A stretch of 64,000 bases of DNA from Chaetomium olivaceum (taxonomy: Eukaryota > Ascomycota > Sordariomycetes > Sordariales > Chaetomiaceae), in the NCBI GenBank assembly GCA_039881045.1, contig JAYWVB010000006.1:434001-498000 (forward strand). The letters are read 5' to 3'. Below are positions 1 through 10,200 of the stretch, one piece after another; the first letter of the stretch is position 1; each line of letters begins with the position of its first letter. The position numbers and the translations under genes are program-made. Under the pieces are notes generated by a model. The model did no database searches and was not told the origin of the DNA. It saw nothing but the letters and a program-made list of their open reading frames with translations.

Positions 1-319
1 CAGCCAAAAAGTGCACAACAAAGACGTCTCAACAGTAGGCTCTCGAGCTTGTAGCGAACTGTAATTGTGATTGCTAACTGGAGAACTCCCAGAGCTCTCC
101 AGAACGAGTGACTATATACTATCTAATTCCGAGGTATCTTGTACCTGCTCTGGGTGCTCCGTCCCAGAGCGTCCAGAGCATCCTGCATCTTGACGATGCT
201 CTCCCTGCTCTGTGTCGAAGCACACAGAGCGCCTAGTGCTCTTCTAATTGGCTATCCTAGCGGTTGGTTCGGGGCGTCCCGCGCCCCACTTCTGTGCGTT
301 CCGGACAGTGACCGTGACA
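1..319 (+). repeat. LTR-like repeat, copy 1 (left end cut by window)
   Basis: Bases 1-145 match 18774-18920 almost base for base and match a C-to-T/G-to-A mutated copy at 18511-18670. The right end, CCGTGACA at 312-319, is also the right end of the 18690 copy, which starts with TGTGACG; a TG...CA repeat of this size without coding content fits a solo LTR. Between about 147 and 230 the sequence does not match the other copy but folds into three hairpins (147-154/163-170, 175-182/195-202, 207-215/222-230). The short open frame here is a chance frame. Element family not recognised. Confidence 0.6.
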
Positions 320-962
320 AATGTAAATATAGGTATATACTATTGGAAGATCGAGTTATATAAAGTATTATACTTCTAGTAGCTAATCTTAAAGCCTTAA
401 AATTAATAGTAGTAAGTATTGGTTCCTTATTATTTTATTATCTAACTATTAGTAGTTAATATATATTCTTTAGAGTAAAAACGATTAGGTAACTTACTAA
501 AAATATCGACAGCCTAATATATCCTATCTCGAGCTTCTTTTCAAGATACCTCTTCAACTCTATATCCTACTTCTCGTTAGTATAATATATGCTACTTTTT
601 CTTAGTATAATATGGCCTACTTCTCGTTAGTATAATATATGCTACTTCTTCTTAGTATAATATATCCTACTTCTCGTTAGTATAATATATCTTAAAAAAC
701 TTTAACTAGACTCCTTCCTTAAGTTTTATCTAGTATTCTTAACGTCTATAATCTAATAACCCTATAAGATATTTTACTATAAATATTAGGTATCCCCTAT
801 AATTATTTAGAATTTATCCTACCTTTATAGTCTTTGCTATACCTTTATAATTTATAAACTTATATTCTAACTCAATAAATAATACTTTAAGGTCCTTAAT
901 TCTCTTTAATACTAGCTTAATATTTATTATCCTAAGCTAAATAACCTATTATTTATATTTTA
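320..962. other. AT-rich RIP-like remnant, no gene
   Basis: This is TA-rich DNA with very little C and G and stop codons in all frames. It looks like old repeat sequence mutated by RIP. The only structure seen is the 25-bp tandem array at 566-690. Confidence 0.6.
566..690 (+). repeat. Tandem array, unit about 25 bp, five copies
   Basis: Five head-to-tail units share the core TTAGTATAATAT and start with CTACTTCTC or CTACTTCTT/CTACTTTTT. The two variants alternate (CTTCTCG / CTTTTTC / CTTCTCG / CTTCTTC / CTTCTCG), so the older unit may be a dimer of about 50 bp. It lies inside AT-rich transposon debris and has no coding sense. Confidence 0.7.
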
Positions 963-1685
963 GGGGGTCGAATACCAAGGAGGTGGTCGAACTGGCCTGG
1001 CAGGCCCGGTGGGAACAACAGAGAGCTAGTCAACAAAGTACTACTCGACAGAGGGTATTAAACAGGAGGATAGCCGACGAAGACCCCCCAGCCCTCTTAT
1101 TTACCGACAAAGCTCTGATGAGACACGAAGGTCTTACAAAGGCGCAGAGCTCCCTCCTTTCCCAGGCCCGTATCGGGGATATAGGCCTCCGGGACTACCT
1201 GTTCAGGGGGAAAGTCCCGGAGGTCCGTACCCCCTATTGCGAGTGCGGGAGAGGCAGGGAGACAGTGGAGCACTTGGTGGTTTGGTGCCCCGACCCGCCC
1301 GTTACAAAGGCCGTGGGACGGCAGAGAGATTCGGTCACATCGGGACCTACAAACCGTATTACGGGGAGCGGGTGCCCGGAGCAGAAGATTTGTTAGGAAG
1401 GTCCTTGGCTGGCTGATGGACTCTGGCCGGCTACTGGAGTATAGCCTAGCCAGAAGGCTGGAGCTAGAAACAGTGGATGGGGAGGGCTAGAGGGCACGGA
1501 GGCCGGCAAAGGGCCTCCTTTCTTTTGCAGTATGACGGATTCACAGATTGTTGTCTCAAAGTGGTAGACAGAGGTTTTTATCCGGCCTATACGGTACGGT
1601 TTCCATTGTAAATAGCAGTAGAAGGACCGGCGCGCCCCAGGGCATATCGGTGTAGGAAATAATAATAATAATATAATAATAATAT
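963..1685 (+). mobile_element. 5'-truncated Tad-like LINE, copy 1
   Basis: This is the 3' end of a non-LTR retrotransposon. The encoded end of the reverse transcriptase carries the zinc-knuckle-like motif CECGRGRETVEHLVVWC, followed by a short 3' UTR and an (AAT)n tail. It is nearly identical to 52779-53438 and related to 15221-16384. One extra C near 1300 (CCCGCCCG against CCCGCCG in the 52.8-kb copy) shifts the frame, so translation ends early. Copies of this kind, cut at the 5' end, are expected from target-primed reverse transcription. No target duplication could be fixed because the flanks are AT-rich. Confidence 0.85.
983..1489 (+). pseudogene. LINE reverse transcriptase C-terminal fragment (frameshifted)
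   Basis: The frame opens with the VELAWQARWE segment also present in the 15-kb copy, then DPPALLFTDKAL, GDIGLRDYLF and the cysteine/histidine motif. After DPP the frame shifts because of an added C. In the intact 52.8-kb copy the protein continues to LARRLELE and a TAG stop; the matching TAG here is at about 1487-1489 in another frame. It lacks the endonuclease and polymerase core and cannot be active. Confidence 0.8.
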
Positions 1686-1774
1686 ATCTAAGACGTTAAT
1701 ATCTTCTATGGAGTTATTGGTTATAAACCTTCTTTAGCTATAACAATTCGCACCTAAAAGCATAATAAATATTC

Positions 1775-1897
1775 TTATTATTATTTCCTACACCGATATG
1801 CCCTGGAGCGCGCCGGTCCTTCTACTGCTATTTACAAAGGGAACCGTACCGTATAGGCCGGATAAAAACCTTTATCTACCACTTTGAGACAACAATC
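1775..1897 (-). mobile_element. LINE 3' UTR fragment, inverted relative to copy 1
   Basis: About 120 bp of the same LINE family's 3' UTR and (TAA)n tail, on the minus strand. It matches the complement of 1545-1670 and bases 15236-15357. Only the end of the element is present. With copy 1 it forms a tail-to-tail inverted repeat around an AT-rich centre. Confidence 0.8.
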
Positions 1898-2372
1898 AAT
1901 CGAAGTTAATAAAGAAATTAGCAAAGGAAGTATTAGATAGTGGTTCTATTAATAGTTAAATAAAGGTATTTCTAACTTCTTTATATATGTTATATATAGA
2001 GCGTTTATAGAAGAAATTAACTCTTAAGAAAGTCTATAAGGGTTGAGCTTAGTGGAGTATTCTTTTAAATACTCCATAAACGTTATTCTTTTACTACTAT
2101 CTCGACAACTTACCATCTAGAACCTAATACTTTATATAGCTTTGACCTATATTTACATTACAACTTCAAAGTCTTATAAGCCAATATATCTAGTAAATGC
2201 TCGCTTGATATTTGCGTCTCGTAGCAGCAGCCCTCGCTATATTTATTTCTTTATAACTAAGAAATATCTTTTTATTGTATTAAATTATTATCTCTTACTA
2301 TATCGTTGTTAGACTCGATTATAGTCATTACTTGTTTTCTTATACGATTTACGATTCTTCGTTCTAATTTTT
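1898..2372. other. AT-rich spacer, no gene
   Basis: TA-rich, stop-rich DNA between the inverted LINE fragment and the MULE left end. No structure beyond base composition was seen. Confidence 0.5.
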
Positions 2373-2464
2373 ATAGGCAATTGATAGGAGGGCAGGGCGG
2401 AATTGATACGGGGGCAGGGCGTTACGCGGGCAGGGCAATCTCAAAGCTCCTATTGGCCCAAAAC
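2373..2464 (+). repeat. MULE left terminal inverted repeat with internal duplication
   Basis: It pairs with 5794-5862. The order is ATAGGCAATTGATA, an extra block GGAGGGCAGGGCGGAATTG, then CGGGGGCAGGGCGTTACGC and the shared inner part. Three GGGCAGGGC units occur here against two on the right. Confidence 0.8.
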
Positions 2465-2571
2465 TTTTCTGTTAAGCAGGGGCATGCTCCATCGAAATTC
2501 TGCCGCGTCCCCTTCCAGATTTACCAGCTGCCAGTAGTCTGTCAACTCCAATTGACGTCAAAACATCGACC

Positions 2572-5500
2572 TTGAGTTTCCATATGCCTCTCCATTGCGC
2601 AATGGCCCGCCGTCCAAAAAGCTCCCGAAGGCTATCCCGGTCTGGATACGATAGCGCCGATCCAGGTGAAGCGCAATCCCGACCCACGAAGCGACTCCGA
2701 CGCGATAGTTCCGATGCGTGCGAGCAGCGCAGGCGTGGATCTTCAAGCAGCGGCTCAGGACCGGACCCTGGGGAATGGTATGGCTATGGCGACGACGATG
2801 CCCTATATAATCTCTTCGCAACCGACCCCCCAGCGTACTTTACGACAGTACCTCGGCCCCATGGATCCAAAGGGCTGGACGAGCCCTGGTGGGGCTGCGC
2901 AACGACTCCGAGATATTTCTCTCCCTCGATTTCCCGACCCCCCGCAGGCCGATGCACCGGTTCAGGCAAGCTTTGCCAGGCCCGGTTTTCAGCGAACAAA
3001 TGCAAGCGCGGCGAGATGCAAAGGCGCAAGAGAAGGAACGAAGAATGCAGTTGAGGGGCCTTCATCGTGGATTCCGTAGCGCTCTCGAGGTCTACAGAGA
3101 AGAGGATACGGAGTCACATCTAACTTCGCCTGGATGCTCGTCCCATCGGTCGTCTCCTAACTCAACCGTCACTCGAGAGAAGACCACCATGTCTCGAGAG
3201 AAGGTTATTTCTCGAGATGGTTCCACCATTATACGAGAGCGGACCGTTCAAGAACGAGTCGTATGGAGTCAATCTCCAACCGGCAGCCATTCCTCCCGCT
3301 TCTGATCGAGTCTATCACCAAGTGGCCAGCCCCAGCGCGAACAGGAAGAGCAAGGCGAAAGTCGAGATACGAGCTCAAGTCCTAGCCGGCCGGAGACGAT
3401 ACAAAACCCCCCAGTCCCAGGCAATCTCCAATCGACGTTTGAGGCCCTTTTTGATTGGGTAAATACTTTCGCAAAAGCCAACGGATTTGGCATTGTCAAA
3501 CGGCAAGGCTACTTTATTAAGGGTCGGTTATCACGTTATACCCTCGAGTGTGACAGATACGGGGAACCTCGAAAAGGCAGAGGCGCTGGGCTTCGACAAC
3601 GACAATCCCGGAAATGCGGCTGCAAATGGAAGGTGTTCGCCGTGTCCTTACCGGAGAATGATTATCGATGGGTCTTGCGTTGGCCTACAGATGCCATTCA
3701 TGCTGAGCATAATCACACACCCAGTACCAACCCTTCTGCCCATCCCATCCATCGGAAGCTCACTGATCCCGTCAAGGAGAGACTATTGAGGCGACAAGTC
3801 GCCGAGTTGGTATCCGAGCACGAGACGTCAGAAACATCGTCAAAAACCAACATGCAGACTCTGTCCTCACTCGCAGGGACATCTACAACGCCAGAGCCCT
3901 CATCAACCGCCAGAAGCTAGACAACTACAACCCCACGGCTGCGCTGATCAAGCTTTTCGACGAGAAGGGTATCCCTTATAGGTTGAAGTGGTCGGAGGCA
4001 GAGCCAAGTTGTCTTGTCGGTCTAGTGTGGACATTCCCGTACTGTATCCGCATGTGGCAGCGGTTCCCAGAAGTCCTCAGCTTCGACAACACGTACAACA
4101 CGAACCGCTTCAAACTCCCTCTTTTCCAAGCCACTGGCCAGACTTGCCTAGGGACTGTCTTCAATGCTGCATTTGGCCTTATCGATAACGAGCGGTTAGA
4201 AGGCTTCCAGTTTCTCGCTGACGGCATCCGGCAATTAGCCATCCAACACAGCATCAGGCTACCCGATATCATCCTCACAGATTTCAATAACCAGATGAAA
4301 AAGGCTTTGGACGAGCAGTTCCCCAAGAGCCAGCAACAAATCTGCATCCACCACATCATCTCCAATGTCTTACTCAAGGCAAAACAGAAGTGGATACGAG
4401 GAGAGACAGACGATGGCAGTGACCAGGAGAGTGCCGCCGAAGACGCCCAGGACCAGGCAGCCCTAGCAGCAAAGGATAGGGCGATAGTTCGCGACTCTAG
4501 GTTTAGCCAGTCATCCAAACCCGTTCCACACACCTACCAGGGCGTCGTGATGATGTGGAAGCTGGTTATGTTTGCGGAGACCGAGGCGGAGCATGATAGA
4601 TCATGGGCACACCTTTGTCAAGAGTTTGGCGACCAGAAGGCGATCTTGTCGTACCTTTACAGGACGTATATGCCCGTAAGGGAGCAATGGGCCCGTTGCT
4701 TTATCCGGAAGTATCGCAACTTCGGCTGCCGGGTCACCTCTGGGACGGAAGCGAGCAACAACAACGTCAAGTCTTACCTCCTGAACGGCATGAGTCACCT
4801 ATACCGTCTTGTTGAGGCTATTACCGACATGCTACACGACCAGGAGAGGGATTTCATCGATGCATGTGCACGGGACGAGGTCTTGACTTTGCGCGAGTAT
4901 ACCGGACGTGGTGCCGAGTATCTAGGCGAGCTTCCCCGAGTCATCTCTCCAAAGGCCCTTCATCTCATTACACCGGAGTACCGCAGAGTTCTGACGGCAA
5001 TCCCAAGTCCGAAGAACCCCCGGCCACAAGGCATCGGACTCTGCAGCGACGACTGTACGCCATCTATAGAGTTAGGCATTCCGTGTCGCCATACAATCCT
5101 ATCGAAGTTCGAAGGTAATGTCCCACTGGCGAAATGGGACGTCCACCCGAGATGGCACTTACGGCAATCGACATCTACCGACCCTTGTCGCTGCATCCTT
5201 GATCCTAAGATTACCACATCAATTCGTGGTAGGCCGAAGAACATTGCGCAGCCGGTTCCTCTCCACCTATCCATCGACCCGTTGAGCGCCCAGAACCAGA
5301 ACGGACAGGAGGACGAGCGTCTAGGGACAAGTCTGCCAGATGGGAGCCAACCACGGCGCGGCAGAGGCCGGCCGCGCGGGAGCAAGAATAAGTCAACACT
5401 TGCTCGGCAAGAAGCACAGGCGGCGGCCCAGAGGGAAGGCGGTATTCCTGTCCCGACTCGTGGGAATGCACTTGGCGGCCGAAATGCAGCACTCGGTGCA

Positions 5501-5647
5501 GGAAAGACAGCAGGCGTACTCGCCAGTGGTCCTAAGATTCAACCGAGCGTACGGAGACGGAGATCTCAATGGGAGCTCTTGCTGAACAGTAATGACCAAG
5601 AGGTCTTGCGTGAGACGAGACTTACTCGACGTAGAGGCCGTGTATAA
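2572..5647 (+). pseudogene. FAR1-domain MULE transposase (broken)
   Basis: The N-terminal region is spread over frames from about 2572. A frame opening by 2889 ends at TGA 3303-3305 and resumes after it. A FAR1-like zinc-binding region lies at about 3438-3720: TFEALFDWVNTFAKANGF, CGCKWKV, then AEHNH. Near 3778, in GGAGAGACT, the frame changes; removing one AG restores a continuous protein. The core from 3983 shows the MULE acidic residues: D in LSFDNTYNTN, D in IILTDFNNQM and E in GTEASNNN. A SWIM-like CxH (GIPCRHT) and an AT-hook, RRGRGRPRGSKNK, follow. The family recognises the inverted repeats and cuts them. Some of the 5' disorder could be undetected introns; the AG change looks like a true frameshift. 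Confidence 0.75.
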
Positions 5648-5793
5648 TATTTGCTAGCTAGGTCAACCGTTGCGAATACTTGACACCCATCGCTTTGAAG
5701 CCAATATGGAAGGTAGTAAGAAACTGTGTTAGTGTTAGCGAGTTGGCCTTCACCGCTTTTAGGGAAAAATGCTGACAGCACAGCTGTTAGAAA

Positions 5794-5862
5794 TTTTGGG
5801 CCAATAGGAGCTTTGAGATTGCCCTGCCCGCGTAACGCCCTGCCCCCGTATCAATTGCCTAT
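5794..5862 (-). repeat. MULE right terminal inverted repeat
   Basis: Reverse complement of the left end, lacking the extra G-rich unit. It starts inside at TTTTGGGCCAATAGGAG and ends at ATCAATTGCCTAT. Confidence 0.8.
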
Positions 5863-6281
5863 ATCATACTATATTAGATTATCTAAAATACCCTTGTTTA
5901 AATAGTATTTTTCCCGTATTTTTAGAGCCCGAATTAATAATATTCTAATATTGCTATTTCCAGTATATTTTACGTACAAATTAATATAGCTAAAAAGTAT
6001 ATAACTAATAACCCTAGTTATAGAAAATATTATTCTATTATTAAGTTAGTTAGATATATTTATTATTGTTATAGGTATAGATAATTATCTCCCTTCTAAC
6101 TAATATCTAGGTTTATAATCCCTATATTATAGATATCTAAAAATTATATCTTCTTCTAACCCTATATCTAAAATATTCAATACTATTTAGATAGTTTTAT
6201 TTACTACCTTGATATTGAGTAGTTTCATTTCTCGTTATATCTATTATATTCGTATAGTTCTTGAATAATATATAGTTCCTG
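5863..6281. other. AT-rich RIP-like remnant, no gene
   Basis: TA-rich, stop-dense sequence with no readable coding segment. It separates the MULE from the second LINE family. Confidence 0.5.
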
Positions 6282-6890
6282 ACCGGCGGACGACCTTGAC
6301 CATCAGCGGGAGACGCTGTTCCGGGACGAAACCCTAAGACGACACGACGGCCTGAGCAAGGCGAAGAGCTCTCTGCTGGTCCAGATCCGGACAGGGGCAG
6401 TAGGCCTACGGGACTTTCTGTTTACACGGGGAGTCCCAGAGGTCCTAACGCCCGCCTGCCAGTGCGGCGAGGGACGGGAGACTGCCGAACACCTGGTGGT
6501 GTGGTGTTTGGCTCCACCGCTGACTCGAAGATGGGAGAGAACTGATATTCGAACGCGACGGGACTTTTACTCTGTTCTACACGGTATTGATCCTACATCG
6601 GCACGGCTCGCGGGGAGGGTCCTGGAATGGCTAATGGACTCAGGGAGGCTGATGATGTTCAGTTTGGCCAGGAGGCTTGAGCTGGAAGCGGCGGCCTAGC
6701 ACGCACCTCCCTCGGAGGCCAGGAGGCCTCCTCTCTTTGTATACGCAGGCTCACGCACATGTACTTTCCTTAACTGTCGGTATGGGTTTTTTCATCCGGC
6801 CCGCGAGGGCGCGGTTTTCCTGTACAGTAAATAGCTGAGGGTCCGGCACGCCTTAGGGCATAGCGGAGTATAAATAATAATAATAATATA
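6282..6890 (+). mobile_element. 5'-truncated LINE, second divergent family
   Basis: The layout matches the 983/52.8-kb LINE: LRDFLF, a CQCGEGRETAEHLVVWC motif, LEWLMDSGRL, LARRLELE and stop, a 3' UTR with a GCCTCCTCTCTTTG block, then an (AAT)n tail at about 6871-6890. At the nucleotide level it differs widely from the other copies, so it is a sister family. The coding frame ends at TAG 6697-6699 and is open for about 400 bp. The 5' end is cut at about 6282. Confidence 0.8.
6349..6699 (+). pseudogene. LINE reverse transcriptase C-terminal fragment, family 2
   Basis: The open frame reads LSKAKSSLLVQIRTGAVGLR, then the Cys/His motif CQCG...ETAEH...C and the conserved WLMDSGRL...SLARRLELE end. 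It is the C-terminal tip only, truncated upstream, and has no polymerase domain. Confidence 0.75.
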
Positions 6891-6952
6891 TTACCATTTA
6901 TAGCTATTTAAGGAAGGGATATACTTTAAAGTTCTCGATATATAACTTATCC

Positions 6953-6981
6953 TGTCCGGAGGACAATATTGCGGCCAAACT
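6953..6981 (+). repeat. Left inverted repeat of the Helitron-like element
   Basis: Starts TGTCCGGAGGACAATATTG and runs into CGGCCAAACT. It matches the reverse complement of 12676-12706 with about three differences. Confidence 0.75.
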
Positions 6982-7212
6982 CCCAGAAATTACTATGCGA
7001 AATTGCGCGAAAAATACACGAAAAACCCCAAAAAAATTAATGCGATCTGGCAACTGGTCGAAAGCACCCCGCGCCCCACCTTTCTGCAAACCCCACTTTT
7101 CTGCAAACCGCGCTTTGAGACGCGTAAATTGGCTGCAGTCTCCATCTTTGTGTTGCCCTGTAACTTGTTTGTTTTGTTTACTCTCTTCCGAATCCAACTT
7201 CTTCTGCCCAAT

Positions 7213-10200
7213 ATGGAGGTCAACGGAGAATTGAGGATCTGTTCGCATCGCAAAGAGAAGCTGCCTATCGTACAATTTATTCACCTACGCGATCCCTCGA
7301 AAACTGTCCAAAAGTGCCTTGCTTGCCGGAGGAAGGTGTCGGACGCAGTAACGATGGCTTTCTTTTTTACTATACTCGGTTTGTTGCTAACATAGGATAG
7401 GTGAAACAATCGACCACTTCTCTTGCTAGAATACGTGAGATCACAGATAACAAACGGCTTTCCGACGCGTCTGACCATACGGCGCCCCCGCCCAAGCGAA
7501 AGAACCTCACCCATGCTGTCATGAGCGAGCGATACCATGTCAGCGGTGTGGTAGAAGGCGACTCTACTCCCGTTGCTGCTGCTCGTAAAGAGCTTGCCCG
7601 GATCCAACGCGATCACCGGCTACGGCGGCGCGGTGACGAAGAGACGAGCCAGACGCCTGAACTCAGCGAGTTGGTCCGTCGCCAGAATAACGGCCGGGAT
7701 GTCGACAATGACGAAGGTAACGTCAACCCTGAGCCGGATTCTACCGGCAGTGGAGAACCCGTAGTGTAGCGGAGGAAGCGTGGCCGGCCTCGCAAGTACC
7801 CTCTTCCTGATCCAACAGCTCCTCGCCGTCCACCTGGCCGACCTCGCAAGCAACCCAACGCTCCCGGTGCCCTCGAGCCACCCACTTCTCCCGGCACTCC
7901 TTCTCGTCTTGGCCCTCCTCACGAAGAAGTCAACATTTCCGATGTTTCTAATGCCCCCATTCGCCGTCCGCGTGGCCGTCCTCGTAAGAACTCTAGCGTT
8001 ACCGCCAATCCTGCTCGCCGTGGCCGCCGCCAGAGCCGAGACGACCGGTCGGTCATCCTCCCAAACATGCCGCCAACGACCCGCCCCGCAATTTCGACGA
8101 GCCGCCTTCCACATTCACCGGCGATTTGCAGGGTTCTCCGCTTTGCGAGGAGGATGTTGCTATCAAGCGTGAGTTTAATGAGCGCCTTGCGCAGGAAAAC
8201 ATGCGCCTTTGTTTCCGATGTAAGGAACGCTGGTTTGATGTTGAGCTAAAGGCGGATGGAGTTTGCAAACGCTGTCACCAAAAGGATGACAAGAAGCGGG
8301 CTGACGAACCTTTCCTTTACTCCGCCGAGAACCACCTGGACTTTGGAGAGATGCCAGACTCTCTACCCATCCCCATCCCGCCGAAGAGATGGTTATCTCG
8401 CGGGTCCACGTTGCAGTCAACGTGTTTACGGTGTGTTCCTTTCTATCTTTGTTGGCATTGCTTCTTACTTTTGGCTTTCAGGTCCGGGGCCAGCAGTACA
8501 AATATCGCGGCCATGTTGTTCATTTCCTTCGCGACGTAGGCAAGGTCTATGAAACTTCCATTGCTGCCCAAGGATTTGGATATGTGATTCTGCGTCCGAG
8601 CGGTTCTGAAGCCGATCCCGCGATGGACCGACAGTTTCGCAAGCGATTTCGCATTCGCCGCCGAGTGGTGGCTACCTGGCTCCGTTTCCTGTCACGCAAC
8701 CATCCTGGCTACAAAGGCCTTCTCCTTAGCGAATCAAATCTAAGCCAGCTACCCGAAGACGAGTCCATCTTCGATCAACTTACCATCCACGAAGTGAGCA
8801 GCTGGGAAGACCTAGAGCCCGACCAGGGCCCAGTCGACGGTGACAGGCCGGAGAACGAGGATGGGCTGGGGTTCGATGAAGCAGCTGTACCCAACGTGCT
8901 GGTCAAGGATTCGGAATTCGCCCTGCTGCAGGGCGGACTCGAAAACAACGGCCCGGAGAACCAAGAACGTCCTCCAATGCAGCAGCAGCAACCGCGCGAC
9001 GCTCACCACCTTCCAATGCCTCCCATCAGATTCACGCCGATCAGCGAGTTCAACCGGTCGCAGGCTCTGCTGTCGCTAGCATGTCCCAGCCTCTACCCAC
9101 GCGGTCTTGCTGATTTCATCCAGCCGAGGCAACGCGCCATCAGCTACTCGGATTACTTGGCGCATGCGATGAAGTGGCATGACGGGCGTTTTGCCCGCCA
9201 TCATACCTTCCGTTACATCGCATTGAACACCCTCATGCGGCAGCAGGCCTATGGGCACAGCCGGTTCTACGTCAACAAGCAGCGGTCTACCGTCCTAACC
9301 AAGGCGGAGTTACAACAGGCACTGGAGAATCCCGACCGTCCTGAAGCGCAGGCAATCCTCAACCAGATCTCCCGCTTTGCTGGGGCGATTCAGGGTACGA
9401 GACCCTATTGGTACCGCCGGCGCAGGGAGTGCAAATCTTTCGCGCACTGTCTGGGCGTCCCCGGCGTATTCATCACGTTGAGCCCAGCCGATCTGCACTG
9501 GCACGACCTCTACCGGCACATGCCGGAATTCGAGCGTGGCAGGTGTTGGACGAGCCGGCCCGGATCTCGTTGTCCGGTCGCCTGCTTCGCGAGAACCCCC
9601 ATATCGCGGCGTGGTACTTCACCACGCGGTTCAAGGCATTCCGAGAGGTGTGACCAAAAATTTAACCTTTCAGACTTTTAGTGTCGGTACGAATGGCAAG
9701 GACGAGGCAGCAGTCATAACCACGGGCTGTACTGGTTTGAAGAGGGCCCGCAGCAGGCTACCAGCACAGATGAGGAGAGGGCGAGGTTCGCGCGTTTGTG
9801 GGGTTACCACATCTCGGCGGAAAACCCCCAGCCCCATCGGATTGGACAAGGAGGTGATGGCGGCAACCCACTGAACGTCGACGCACTGCAGACGGAAGTA
9901 ACATGGGACTGGCTGGATCGTCCTCAACCGGTGCCAACGGCATCATTGCTCGTCCACCTACTGTTTGCGCATCAACAAACGCGCGGCGTAACTGGCAGAG
10001 AAGAACGGCGAGCCGGGCCCCGAACGGAATGCCGGTTTCTGTTTCCCCGCCCGCATCGAGAGGAAGCCGGCCTGGTTAGAAGGCCGGGCAAGACGTGGTG
10101 GTCGTTTGAGGCGGTACGGAACGACTCCCACATGAACCAGTATAACCGGCTCATCACGCTCTGCTGGCTGGCCAACACCGACATCTCGCCGTGCACCGGG

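Larger units (their letters stand above)
2373..5862 (+). mobile_element. Mutator-like (FAR1/MULE) DNA transposon, decayed
   Basis: The ends are inverted repeats: 2373-2464 on the left and 5794-5862 on the right. Both begin ATAGGCAATTGAT and end in a stretch reading CTCCTATTGGCCCAAAA inwards. The left repeat carries about 22 extra bases, a partial tandem duplication of the G-rich GGGCAGGGCGG unit. Between them lie a FAR1-type DNA-binding region, a MULE transposase core and an AT-hook tail on the plus strand. Total length is about 3.49 kb. The flanks are AT-rich and no 8-10 bp target duplication is clear. The coding region has a stop at 3303-3305 and a frame change near 3778, so this copy appears dead. 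Confidence 0.8.

Noticed and set aside
139..363. 74-residue open frame in the first repeat
   Set aside because: It spans the hairpin array and LTR-like end, has no recognisable sequence and reflects local GC content only.
566..690. Possible CRISPR array
   Set aside because: Units are contiguous with no unique spacers, and the DNA is fungal.
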